Shown: positions 25,418 to 35,824 of the stretch, piece after piece
Numbering within the stretch: position 1 is the first letter of the stretch
How the letters are laid out: each line of letters starts with the position of its first letter
Assembly (NCBI RefSeq): GCF_964204645.1
Contig: NC_134035.1
Location: forward strand, 4,278,501-4,342,500
Source: Tubulanus polymorphus
Taxonomy: Eukaryota; Nemertea; Palaeonemertea; Tubulaniformes; Tubulanidae
DNA length: 64,000 bases
Reading direction: 5' to 3'
Made by a program: the position numbers and the translations under genes
The notes under the pieces: model-generated
The model's database searches: none
Seen by the model: the letters and a program-made list of their open reading frames with translations, nothing else
What the model was told of the DNA's origin: nothing

Positions 25418-25567
25418 AGAAATCCCACGATAGATGAAAAGTTCTCGAATAGGAAGTGCACCGGGTATATTTCGAGCATCGTTTCGGCTAAAGACGGAAT
25501 ACACCCGGTGCACACTTCTTTCTATTCGAGAACTTTTCATTTTTGGCTGAATGAATCGTGGGGTTTC
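25418..25567. repeat. Long imperfect hairpin
   Basis: The left arm AGAAATCCCACGAT...GAAAAGTTCTCGAATAGG...GTGCACCGGGTATATT and the right arm AATACACCCGGTGCACAC...TATTCGAGAACTTTTCA...ATCGTGGGGTTTCT pair over about 55 bases with two bulges and a loop of about 20 bases. No neighbouring copy was seen in the window. Confidence 0.75.
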
Positions 25568-26479
25568 TACGGTATATATTTTTTTTTGCACGGATATTGT
25601 GTACATATTCTCGATTCATCGGATATCGTCATGTTCGACATATACGACGCGCTATTTCATAATCGTAATTCGACATTTAGAGATAGAATTCCCACACTAA
25701 TGTTCGTCATCGATGGATATTGTTTGGATTGTTCGTGAATAATAAAAGAATCGATTTGTTGCGAGGTGTTGATGTAAATTAGACAATTGCGTGCGAAATT
25801 GTGTTTAGTTTGTCGATGGATGATTACCGGCGACCGGTTGCGACGGGATTATAAATATTGCATATTGTCAGTTAAGTGAAAAAAAAACGACTTGTTATCT
25901 AAATCAACTACAGTACCACGCAAGATCCACAGTTACACGGCCTTGGCGAATCTTTGCTTGAAACCATGATTTTTGGAGTTTGTAACCGTTTTATGATTAT
26001 TACTTAAACTTTATTATCGGTTAATAAACTTTTAACAAATAACATACGTATTGACGTATTCATGAAGATAGGGACACTTTGCCATCCGAAAAATCCGAAT
26101 TGGCTCGCACAATATTATACAGCTATCGAGTTGTCCTAACTTTTCCGTAACTTTTAAAAATCTAGAAATGTTTTGCCCATCGAATTTATGAATTTATCGG
26201 TGGTCGGGAGTTGAAATTACATTCTATGGATGTATCGAGATCTGCGTGTAGCGTGTATGCGGGACAAACTAGTAAAACCTGGTATAAATCTTCAATTTGA
26301 TCGTCGTTGCAAATGGGGCGAATTTCGATGCTCATAAGGTAGTGTTTTTTTTTTTACAAAACGACTACACCGAAAGTACTGAATTATAGTAGATTGATGG
26401 TACACGGGCGGCCTGAACAGAGAGCCACAAAGCCTGTGCGATCACTACAGGACGTTCAGGACCGTTGAAAATTGCTAAT

Positions 26480-26720
26480 AAACCATTTTACGGTTGCTAG
26501 CCGCCATTTTGTTAGGGTACTTTTTTGTCCTGTATTGTCGGGCCATTTTTCTCTTTTTTTGAATACTATTTGCGATGCGTGTTGAAACATATTTCATTGG
26601 TCCATGGGTAGAGATTTTGACAATTTTAGCAACATTCAAACCGCGTGTATCTCTAGTTTTCGATAATGTAAAATTCACATCTCAGATTTGCAACGACACG
26701 CAATGAGAGCGATATAAAAC
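26480..26720. repeat. Dispersed repeat copy (pair with 1100-1325)
   Basis: Colinear with 1100-1325: CCGCCATTTTGTTAGGG, TCCTGTATTGTCGGGCCATT, TTTTGACAATTTTAG, CTCTAGTTTTCG and ACGCAATGAGAGCGATAT. Same orientation as the first copy. Confidence 0.7.
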
Positions 26721-27149
26721 CTGTGGCCAATTCTTGTCGCCGGCGTAAAAATTCTGGATAAAATGGTTTATCGAAAACGTGAACATTATTATGCACGACG
26801 TGATGCACACAGACGAATTCGTCAACGTGGGTTTTATCATTAATGCGTAGAACGCGTTTCGATACCACGAATTCCAACTTCCGCCATTGTCGAGTCGTCA
26901 TTAGCGTGCAAGCAGCGGAATCTCAAAAACGCAACAAACCGGTCGACGATCCGCGTTGTGGATGCTCTCATGTCGGTCCGATACTGCGTCGTGCGTGCTA
27001 TGGGGAGGCTATTTTCGTTTCATCCGATGCGCCACAATCCCGCAGTAATTACGAGTTTTAACTAATGGAAAATACTCGAAAGAAACATCGCGCGCAGACG
27101 ACCTCATCTCGGTGCAGTTGTTCGTACGTGTTTAGTATACGACAGATGA

Positions 27150-27400
27150 AAATACGGATAAAAGGATAAAAACCCACTTTCTATAGATTAAAAGAATTTA
27201 AAATCAATGATTTATTTATTCGAACAATGATTGAATGATGAACAATGATCATTCTGACGATGATCTCTAGGGTGAGATCGAAACGTCGTGTTTATCATAT
27301 ATTTTAGATTGTTCGAATAAATAAGTTCTTGATCTTTTAATCTGTAGATAGTGGGTTTTTATCTTTTTATCCGTTCACCATCTTTATCTTTTTATCCGAG
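27150..27400. mobile_element. TIR element (MITE-like)
   Basis: The left end GGATAAAAGGATAAAAACCC, then ACTTTCTATAGATTAAAAGA and a TTATTCGAACAATG block, is mirrored on the right by CGAATAAATAAG, GATCTTTTAATCTGTAGATAG and GTGGGTTTTTATCTTTTTATCC. The centre is GATCTCTAGGGTGAGATCGAAACGTCG. About 225-245 bp, without coding capacity. Confidence 0.75.
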
Positions 27401-27570
27401 TGTGGTTATCGTACTACGAAAATACGGATGTTTTTAAATCTTCTTAAAAATCCCTTTTTTCGCTTGATTAAAGGAAATCACCGTCGACGTATCGTCATAG
27501 AACCAAGAAACGGATGCTCTCCAAGAAACGGATGCTCTCCCGACGTAGGGCTCGTTGACGTCGCACGAAT

Positions 27571-30500
27571 ATGGGACGCTATTTACCGGAGAAATACTTT
27601 AACTGGAGACTACTGCTGATGCGGCTGCTGTTGCTGATGCTGTTGCAGATGCTGGTGGTTTTCGTGTGTTTCCTCACACCGGTTAACGCAGGTACGTCGC
27701 GCCGACCTTTCCTCTTACACATTGACACGTGGCAGAACGAACGTTCGACAGTAGGCCTAAGTCGTCCTGACAGTTTTTTTTCCGGGGCTAATTTCGTTCC
27801 GTTTAAACGCACCTCAACGAACCGCGCTGCCGTATTTCAAATAACATTTCATTCTATATCATTTATCGATTTTTAATTTCGAAATTTTTAATTTTTGTTT
27901 AATGTGTAAGATGTAAAACTGCCCATCGCCGGTTAGGCTGCCGCTGCTGCTGCTGCTGTTGCTGTTAAATCCCTACTTGCCATTTATAACACAAGTAATG
28001 ATATCGTGCACTAACATTGGAAACAGATTTTGTCAATGCAAATTATTTTTGTGGACAATAAAATATCTACCTATCGAAATCGAGCGCTTTTAAGATTCAA
28101 GATGGTAAAAATGGGCCATCGTTTTGTATTCTATGCTTTATCTGATTGATAGTTTATTTCAACGGTCATAACACATCTGAACGCCTGAACTATAGAGTTA
28201 ACTATGAACTCAGAACCCAGTTCTACAGTGTGTGAGTTCGAGTTCACCCTGAGTTTGAATCAGGTCATTATCGATGAGTTGACTCGTTAGTCAAATCTTA
28301 ACTCACAACTGTAGAACTGGACCCAGCCCCACAATTGTGAGTTAGTGCTTTTTATAAAAGAAAGAAGCCTCTATCCCGAGTACCGGAACCGTATTTTTAT
28401 TAAACCTATTTGGATACCTTTGATCGGTGAGATGTCACCAACGGTAAAAATTGAAATGCGGCACCGGTCAATTTCAAGTTCAGGGAGGTCCACGTATGGC
28501 GCCAATCTGTTTCATGCCACATGCGTAACTAAACCTAAATTCCGAATGTACTATTTACTAATAGATAATGTTTGTATATTTTTTGGCACAGTAATACCTG
28601 CGTGCGTCGGCGCACAGAAATACCCGAGGTTGCAGATCTTTCCCGACGCCGAACTTTCCGGTTACGACGACATCATGTTCGAGGGCGTTGCGACGTTCGG
28701 CGGCTGTATCGACAAGTGCGAGCAGACGATTTCGGTGAACTGCGTGTCGATCGACTTCGGCGCCATCTCGTGTAGCATTTCGTCCGAATCGAAACTAACT
28801 CATCCGAACGCCTTGACGCCGACTATCGGATACACGCACGCCATCTATACTTGCGAAGACGGTAAATAGCATTTAATGCGAATAGAGAAAAATATTCGAC
28901 TATGTTGACATGTTGTTCATAGTTATGTAGAAGTGATATTGTTTAAATCGCGAATGTCGATAACAGTAGAAGTAGTCTTTATAACCTATAACCACACATG
29001 ACGATAGTCCAATCAAACACCGTAAATCCGTGTCAACATGAAAAAATTCCCACAATAGAATCTTATGCGATTAAGATTTGTGAAAACGAAAAACGACAAA
29101 TCGCTCATCATCAGATGGAATGACGGCTGATTGAGGTCGTTGGTCGATAGCCGATAAGCTTCAGTTTTGTTTCAACTGATCTTTTGGATTTCATCGCATA
29201 AAGACTTTACTGTCGGACTTTTTCATTCGTCTTACTTATAACGACGTTTCTATCGTCGCCAGGTGTGTTTCACGATGCAGTAATTCGCTGTATTCGTGTA
29301 TGTGACCCATTCTCAGAATACAGACCTAATATTTCAGTATTGTATCGTATTTTTTACTCATCATAGTAAGTACAAACTGGTCTGATGGGAAATATAATTC
29401 TACAAATATCTACCATATGGCACTCTACTGGATATGGCGCAATGAGAGTATGGATGAAGGATATGTTATGAATTATCCAAAGAACGTTCATTTTCTGATA
29501 GTTACGGTTCGATGGCCCGGAGAAGGAACTTCGTTTGAATACTTCAATAAGAAGGCATCCTGTACCCGGTTCCACAGTTGTGAGTTAGAGTTAAGTCTGA
29601 GTTAAAATTAGTTCATTTCAATTAGTTAACTCAGGGTCAAATTTTAACTCCGAACTGTGGAACTGGACCCTAATTTGTAATATTGGTTCCATGAGTTATT
29701 AGCTAGTAGTGACTAATGAATTTGCAAACGGATGGATTGCCAGTTAGTAGTAATCACACAAAAGTTCCTTTTCAGGGTCTCAGCGTGCATTCCATTAATT
29801 AACACATGACATTGGTCTTCGACTCCCAGTAAATCTAACATTAAAAATGATAATGTATTTCATCGTTAACATGTGTTACAGTATGTCCTAATGGAGAGAG
29901 CGGCGTGTGGACGGCCTCGAGCGCAATAATGACCGGTAATGACCAGGCATCTACGCAGACGGTGGACTTGCAGGAGTGTCTGCTCGTCTGCAAGAACCAG
30001 TCGAAATTCTTGTGTCGCTTCGTCGAGTTCGAGTCGTCGACTGGGAACTGTCGAATGAGCCGCGACACGTTGACCACGAGACCCGACCTGGCGGTCGTTT
30101 CGCTAGGATGGACCGGGCACACGTTCAGCTGTAACCGTAAGATTCGAATATGAAAATCATCTTTCGTCTGGTTTTAACGACTGAAAATTCCCTAATTGAC
30201 TATTAGCAAAACTGACGCAGTCGAACCAAAAGCTGACAAAAAACGCCCAGCCTGGTTTGAATAGGGCTGTTTCTTTGGCTGAAAGAAGCCCGGCAATTGC
30301 ATCTGCAGGGGCTTATTTTGCGAAATAATCCAAGGGAGTCCCAGACTCGCCAATCGCCACTCGTGGATATTGCTTCTCTGCAATAATCACTGCTTTTTTC
30401 ATCAGGTGGTACCTCTCAAATTATTACCTGGTTCCGCCCCTGGGAACCGTTAGTGAGTTATTCGTTTTAGCTTTTAAAGAACAGCTCGTAAATCGTTTAG

Positions 30501-31303
30501 TTTTTGAACGTCTTTTGAGACTTGGTCAATACTTTTTACAGGCACGTGCCCGCCGAATGTTCAGCGTTGGGTGTCATTGTCATCAGGTCTCGGCGCTGAT
30601 ATCAACAACAACAGCAAAATAGTGCTGACGCCAAGCGCCGACGTTTGCAAAGAATACTGCGAGCGAGAATCTCAATTCGAATGCAATTTCGTCGAATTCT
30701 CATCGTCTCTGGGCCGATGTCGCCTGAATAGCGAAACTCCAATTACCAGACCCGCATCCACGACGACCGAGGTCGGGTATGAATACTTCATATTTTGCCA
30801 TCTAGGTAAGATATACATTATGATACAGTTAACTCTTGTCAAAATGAGCCCTACGCCCCAACCCCCCCCCCCCCGTTCCACGAAATCAAGTTCTAAACTG
30901 TAACGGTGATGGTGGTATTTTTGCAAGGTTTTACTCAGCTTAAAGCGCTGAGCAACAAATGCAGAAACAATTCACGTAAAGTTATTACAGATAAATTAAT
31001 ATCAGGCCCGTTCCACTGAACTAACATATCCCCCTCACCCCACGCTCATTGACGAAGTTCCACCCAGATGCCGGCCTTAAGAAAATTTGAGCATCGATTT
31101 CATGAGATTCGCTAATTGATAAGAGTTTCTCATTCGTTTTGTTTCAAAATACGCCCATGCTTCCAGACTGGCTCGATCTATGGCCAAATCGTCGGGTAAA
31201 GAAGCAAAACTTTCACCCAAATATGTTAGAAGTTGTGACAATGTTCTGCGCGACTATACTCGCCGGACCAAGGACATTTGCGTGGGTACCTCCACTGTCA
31301 TGA
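27571..31303 (+). CDS. Secreted protein with three PAN/apple-like modules
   Basis: Exons 27571-27691 (signal peptide, MGRYLPEKYFNWRLLLMRLL... to TPVNA), 28592-28861, 29882-30136 and 30542-30805, all in phase 1; each of the latter three exons is one module of about 85-90 residues. Modules share the PAN pattern: hydrophobic, TVxLQECLxxC, C-FVEFESSTGNCRM or C-FVEFSSSLGRCRL, and a terminal F-x-C. Module 1 has FGGCIDKCE and SCSIS. A last exon at 31167-31303 (DWLDLWPNRR... to VPPLS) fits in phase with a CAG acceptor, and an AATAAA follows at 31369, giving 348 aa; this exon is the least certain. PAN modules bind proteins or carbohydrates; the partner is unknown. No membrane helix is clear within the model. 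Confidence 0.75.
28190..28345. repeat. Family A palindromic repeat copy
   Basis: CTATAGAGTTAACTATGAACTC...ACTCACAACTGTAGAACTGGA and CCACAATTGTGAGTTAG; inverted arms around GAGTTGACTCGTTAG. It lies in intron 1 of the PAN-module gene. Confidence 0.6.
29565..29670. repeat. Family A palindromic repeat copy
   Basis: CCGGTTCCACAGTTGTGAGTTAG ... (long AT-rich centre) ... CTCCGAACTGTGGAACTGGACCC; about 105 bp with well-kept arms, perhaps the best-preserved copy. It lies in intron 2 of the PAN-module gene. Confidence 0.7.
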
Positions 31304-31368
31304 AAATCGAAACCCCTCCCCCTAACCCAAGACATGGCTGACTATAGGCCTGTATAAAAAAACAATCT

Positions 31369-31374
31369 AATAAA
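31369..31374 (+). promoter_or_regulatory. Polyadenylation signal of PAN-module gene
   Basis: AATAAA 66 bases after the proposed stop codon at 31301-31303. It supports 31167-31303 as the terminal exon. Confidence 0.45.
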
Positions 31375-33265
31375 CACCCTGGCTCGGTGCTATGATAGGA
31401 GAGAATGAAATACCACACCAACAGAAATAAATGATTGAGTTCATTTCCCTGATCCTCGTGGTTTCACAAAAAAAGTCAAAGGTTGTAATGCGTTAAGATT
31501 TCAAGGGCAATTGGAATGGGTTCATGATGAAAGCGTAAATAATCACGTAATCGTCTTAATATACACTGATCTATTTCTCGGTTTTTTCTGTCGGGTTTCG
31601 GTGGTAAATCGAGGTGCACTGTTTTAAACAAGGTGAGTGCCGCTCTTTTAAACTTATCACTCGTAACGAAATGGGGTACCCGCGTCGTTACTGTGGCAAT
31701 CGTGGATTCCGCGTGTGGCAGGCGAGGATCCGCCAGGTTCGCTAGTTGATAGTTTGTCTTCCGCTTTCGATTTCTTCTACATTCCAATTAAATCTGAATG
31801 AACTTTTCTCTTAAATGAATCAATTGTCAATGAAAACTATTCCGATATCTGAGTAAAAGAATGAAAGTATTGTATATTTGGTGGGTGCTGCGGTGATAGT
31901 ACATGGATTCGGGAGTCAAAAAATTCAGTTCAAAGTTCATGAAAAACGAAACTAATTTTGACAACGGAAGACCTATTGATCGTCACGCCATCTGGTGTGG
32001 TAACTGGTGTTGCGGGACCCCATTACATTCACGAGGCTGCCGTGGCTGGGTAGCGATGCCATCAGGTTCGAATGTGAATTACATTATGCAGGTCTTATCG
32101 TGTATACCCGTCCACATTATTGTGACAAGCGAGACGCCAGGAGTTCAGCTTCACAAAAAGGATAAATTCCTAAATCGAGTTCAGATAGACTGAGTTGATG
32201 AAATTCAAAGAGTTATAATTTTTACAGTTGAGAGTTAAATCTTTTAGAATTAAAACATTCAACTCAAATGCTTGGTTTAGCAGATGTAAGTTACCTCAAA
32301 TTGTCCAAATAGTTAATAATTCAAACCGTACGGTTCTAAGCCTAAACTCTAACACGAAAATGGACCCAAAAAGATTTTTTGCCGATGTCTCGAAGTCGTG
32401 AAGAAATCGGAAAAGTGTTTTTGTGACATTTTACGACATTCTTTATTATTACATATTATTATAATATGTTGATTGTTCGGCGATAAGCAAGAGAAACCGA
32501 CAAACATATAACATCGTAACATCGTCAAACTGATAAATCGGGTAAGTTAAATTATCTTTGGACATGTACCGATGGTGATTTGTAAACTTACTGCATTTCG
32601 ATGGTTTCTGCAGATTTTAGTTTTCACGCTCTTCCAAAACAAGAGATAAACAGCATGCATTCTGCCGAAATCTGATTGAAATCTGATTCAGTTTCATTCG
32701 AGTTTTATCTGAGATATTTTCACCGATTCACAACAGATTGTTTACAATATACGAATTTATAATGATGATGATGATGATGATAACAATAATAGTAATGATA
32801 ATACTAATAATAACAGTATTAAGTTACATAAGGCGCAGGTATCCTATTAAAACAGTTCAGATGTGCTCTTCTCAATTGTTGTCTGAAAAGAAGTGTCCTT
32901 CGAAGATGAGGCTCGAACTATCCCAGAGAAAATTAATTAAAATCTTGAAATCTATACGAGGTTCATAAGCGTGAGGTGCACAGAAGTTCAACAACAAGGT
33001 AATTCGTCGTTCGTTCGATCAAAGATTTAGAGATTAAAAGCAGAACTTATAAGTCAATCCGCATTTTTGAATTATTAGTATGTAATATCCATAATGTGAT
33101 AATGTTACAACCATATGATCGATAGTCACTGATAATATCATAAACACAACGACGCCTGAACGCTCGATAATTCAACTTTTAAAAAGACATTCTTCATCCA
33201 TTCATCATAAACGGCTGTTCATGAAATGCGTATCGTATTTAACCGCAGATAATCAGATGGTCTCA
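31375..33265. other. Intergenic; repeats and one uncertain ORF
   Basis: Contains repeat family D (31680-32010) and a GATGAT microsatellite (about 32761-32780). The open frame 32738-32968 (+) reads MMMMMMITIIVMIILII then IRRRYPIK and a 40-residue basic tail, which looks like a membrane helix with a cytosolic tail, but its phase does not join directly to the PAN exons. It is left uncalled. Confidence 0.4.
31680..32010 (-). repeat. Splice-adjacent repeat family D, reverse copy
   Basis: Reverse-complement copy of the family seen at 39570-39900 and 56650-56960: GGGTACCCG, TACTGTGGCAATCGTGGATT, GGCGAGGATCCGCCAGGTTCGC, then AGAAATCG..., GATTCGGGAGTC. It is the one copy in this list in reverse orientation and is not just upstream of a splice acceptor. 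A terminal tail resembling family C (GCTGCCGTGGC, GATGCCATCAGGTTCGAA) continues to about 32080. Confidence 0.6.
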
Positions 33266-34336
33266 TTATGCCGAATTACACACGAATTTCAGGGGCGGCA
33301 ACTTTTTCACATCTCTACGGATGCCTGAACTGGTGGCGAACAGACAAATGATGTTCCCGGCGCTGTTGACGAATGTCAACTGATACAGCATTCCCATTAT
33401 AAGATATTGACGTTTTCGTTCTTCAACCGACTCGATGGCTAGCCAGTCCGGCTTCAGCAGACCGTACAGCGTGGTGGGTAAGCTCGTCGCCATGAACAGT
33501 GTGGTCATTAGGAAAAGACTGATCGTTTTGCTGTTCTGGGATTGTTGATTCGCCCTCGCCGGCTGATTCGTGGCCGCTTCTGCGTTAGTTTGTGGCCGCA
33601 CGGAACTTCTAAATTTCACCAGGCAATTCGCAATGATTGTACCGTTGACTACGAAAATACACGACGGTATGATGGAATAGATGAGCGTGTCCGCCAGCAG
33701 AAATGCTTGAAAGTGCGGCTTGAAAAACTGGAGCGGTTGGCAAATCCCGTCGGTGAGATCCATGCCGTAGATCAACGGCGAGTACGTCAAGGCGATAGTC
33801 GTGATCTGAATTAGGTTGACGGCCAACCAGACTTTCCTTCGATACCTGTAGCCGGTCGTGCTGACCAGATGCGTCACGATGAACAACCGTTCGAACGATA
33901 CGTTCACTAAAAGCCACGTCGACGTGACGGATAAAACAACGCGGATGAAGAAAATGCTTTTGCATGTGAACCTGTTCAAACTGATTATTCGCACGTTCAA
34001 AACCAGGCCTATACAGTACGGATAAAATGAGAACCAAATCGCCAGCAAATCGCAAACGCTGATGCCCATCGTTAGGATATTAGTGATCGACGTCAGGTAG
34101 GCGTTCTTCCTCAAAACGGCGATGCCGACAACGTTGACGAACGTCGAAAACGGTAGAAAGGCGCCCATTGTTACGTAGGCCATGAAAATTTCGGCCTGAT
34201 GATGATCGGCCGAGCTGTTCGTCAGTGGGCGGAAAGTGCCATTAACAGTCGGTGTCAGTTGTGTGGCGTCATCGGCGAATTTCGTAGCGATGGTATCACT
34301 CGGGGAGAGCGCATCTGCGGGTGTCGTCACCTCCAT
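33266..34336 (-). CDS. Class A GPCR, FMRFamide-receptor-like orphan
   Basis: A single-exon 356-aa protein with seven hydrophobic segments. The extracellular N-terminus (about 50 aa) has sequons NGT (32-34) and NSS (40-42). TM1 holds VNVVGI, TM2 the conserved Asp (SVCDLLAIW, D96), TM3 ends in FER (148-150) instead of DRY, Cys125 pairs with Cys199 of loop 2, TM6 has SLP (285-287), and TM7 has NSAGNIICLF (324-333) instead of NPxxY. It resembles invertebrate peptide receptors of the FMRFamide type; the ligand is unknown. The ATG at 34336 gives a normal-length receptor, and no upstream Met is needed. It should signal through G proteins at the plasma membrane. The short C-tail is unremarkable. Confidence 0.85.
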   Translation of the reverse strand: MEVTTPADALSPSDTIATKFADDATQLTPTVNGTFRPLTNSSADHHQAEIFMAYVTMGAFLPFSTFVNVVGIAVLRKNAYLTSITNILTMGISVCDLLAIWFSFYPYCIGLVLNVRIISLNRFTCKSIFFIRVVLSVTSTWLLVNVSFERLFIVTHLVSTTGYRYRRKVWLAVNLIQITTIALTYSPLIYGMDLTDGICQPLQFFKPHFQAFLLADTLIYSIIPSCIFVVNGTIIANCLVKFRSSVRPQTNAEAATNQPARANQQSQNSKTISLFLMTTLFMATSLPTTLYGLLKPDWLAIESVEERKRQYLIMGMLYQLTFVNSAGNIICLFATSSGIRRDVKKLPPLKFVCNSA

Positions 34337-35824
34337 CGCCGCTCGAGCTGAATGAAATCAACAGTCTCGACCGTCAGCCGCGCATCCAATTGAGACGTGA
34401 CGAAACAGAAAACGTCAATCGTTTTACCATCTACGACATAAGACAGCTTTCAAGAAGCGCAACTATACTGAGTAGAGACAGGTAGAAGATTTCGCACCAG
34501 GACCACCGAATAAAACTAAGAATTGAAAATACCGATTGACCCGGTTTTATAAAGAACTTTCAGCAAATCTTTTATCAGATATCAGAGGCGAAAATACCGA
34601 ATATATATTTCAATAGCTTTTTATAAATCGATGGAATGAATGAATGCCTTAAATGAAAAGTCCTGTACCGAAAGAACTATTTTCATATGGTTTTAGTTCG
34701 ATAGCTCGGATCATTATACCGTTAAATAATTTAAATTAACGAATCTATCTATCTATTTATTCAATGCGAAGCCATGTGTAACAACAGTGGAAATAAGTAT
34801 CTATATACGCGTGTACATCAATTTCATTTTTTTACAGAGAACACGTCAAACTCTGTGTGCTTAGTTATTATCTAAAAAAAAACTAGCAATCGTAAATTGT
34901 CTGCCATTTATCAGTAAGTTTACCATTTTATGTGACTAAATCAACCGTTATCGATATGTAAATTGTTGATAACATTTCTGAATGAAGATTATGAAGATGC
35001 GTGATATTTTCTGCTCATATACTTTGATTATACAATATCTTTCAGCACAACAAGGTATGATCTCTTCTCTTACTCTCTGGGCCATCTTTTCTATCTATAT
35101 TTTTCACTCTCCTTCTCTGGGCGGATTCAGTGGGACTCAAGGGTGGATATATGATTTTTGAAGGGGAGAGACCTGCAAATTAGAACGGGCGCTTATTTTG
35201 AAAATGGCGAGTTTGGTGATGGCTATAGGCCTAAGCGAAACATTGGCGGGGGATTCGGCGGGCCACCCACATAAAGTCTAGGACGCACATGGGACTTTCT
35301 GGCCCTTATCAGGGCTGATATGGATTTACTTTCCTTTTAGAATTGTCTTTACAAAAAATATTCTAGACTTTTTGGAGGGCACGGGTTGGACCGGTCCAAT
35401 CCCCAAAATACACCCTTGAGACTTGTGAGACTTGTGGAAGTCCATCAAATTTTGTTGAGCGGCCTTTTTCATTTTGTCAACAAAGATAATTGAAGCATTT
35501 TTTCAGTGCAGGCGTGCGCATGATATTGCCTTCGTGAACATCAAAGTGCCCGTTTAGGATGTGACAAGTTCTCCAGAATCGGCCTCTAGATCTGGCCTTG
35601 TGGTCTTTCTATATCCCCCTCTCCCACCTGTTCCCTCCCTTCCCTACCATCCCCCTCCCTCCCTATTTCTGCCTCTCCCTCCATCACCCTCTCCTCCCAT
35701 CACCCTCTCCTCCCATTCTTTTTATGTTATAAACTATGGCGATGTTTTGTGTTGGCCTAAATATCTTCCCAATAACAATATGTTTAACGTGTAATAGCAT
35801 GGAGAGAGTGTAATTGATTTCAGC
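34337..35824. other. Intergenic; pyrimidine tract near 3' end
   Basis: No gene seen. A C/T-rich tract (about 35610-35720, with CCCTCTCC, CCCTCCC and CACCCTCTCCTCC repeats) lies about 100 bases upstream of the start of the ependymin-like gene. It may serve as an extended polypyrimidine tract before the acceptor at 35823 or form non-B DNA; neither can be decided here. Confidence 0.4.

Larger units (their letters stand above)
25124..27570. other. Intergenic between two divergent secreted/membrane genes
   Basis: Contains the WSC/lectin gene's upstream region, a long hairpin (25418-25567), a 26480-26720 dispersed repeat and a TIR element (27150-27400). An open frame of 118 codons at 25382-25738 (+) passes through the hairpin; it has no recognised domain or splice evidence and is not called. 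The genes at 25123 (-) and 27571 (+) are divergently arranged. Confidence 0.5.

Noticed and set aside
25382-25738. 118-codon open frame
   Set aside because: It runs through both arms of the hairpin; no signal, domain or splice support.
29841-30122. Minus-strand open frame over PAN module 2
   Set aside because: Antisense shadow of the well-supported PAN exon.
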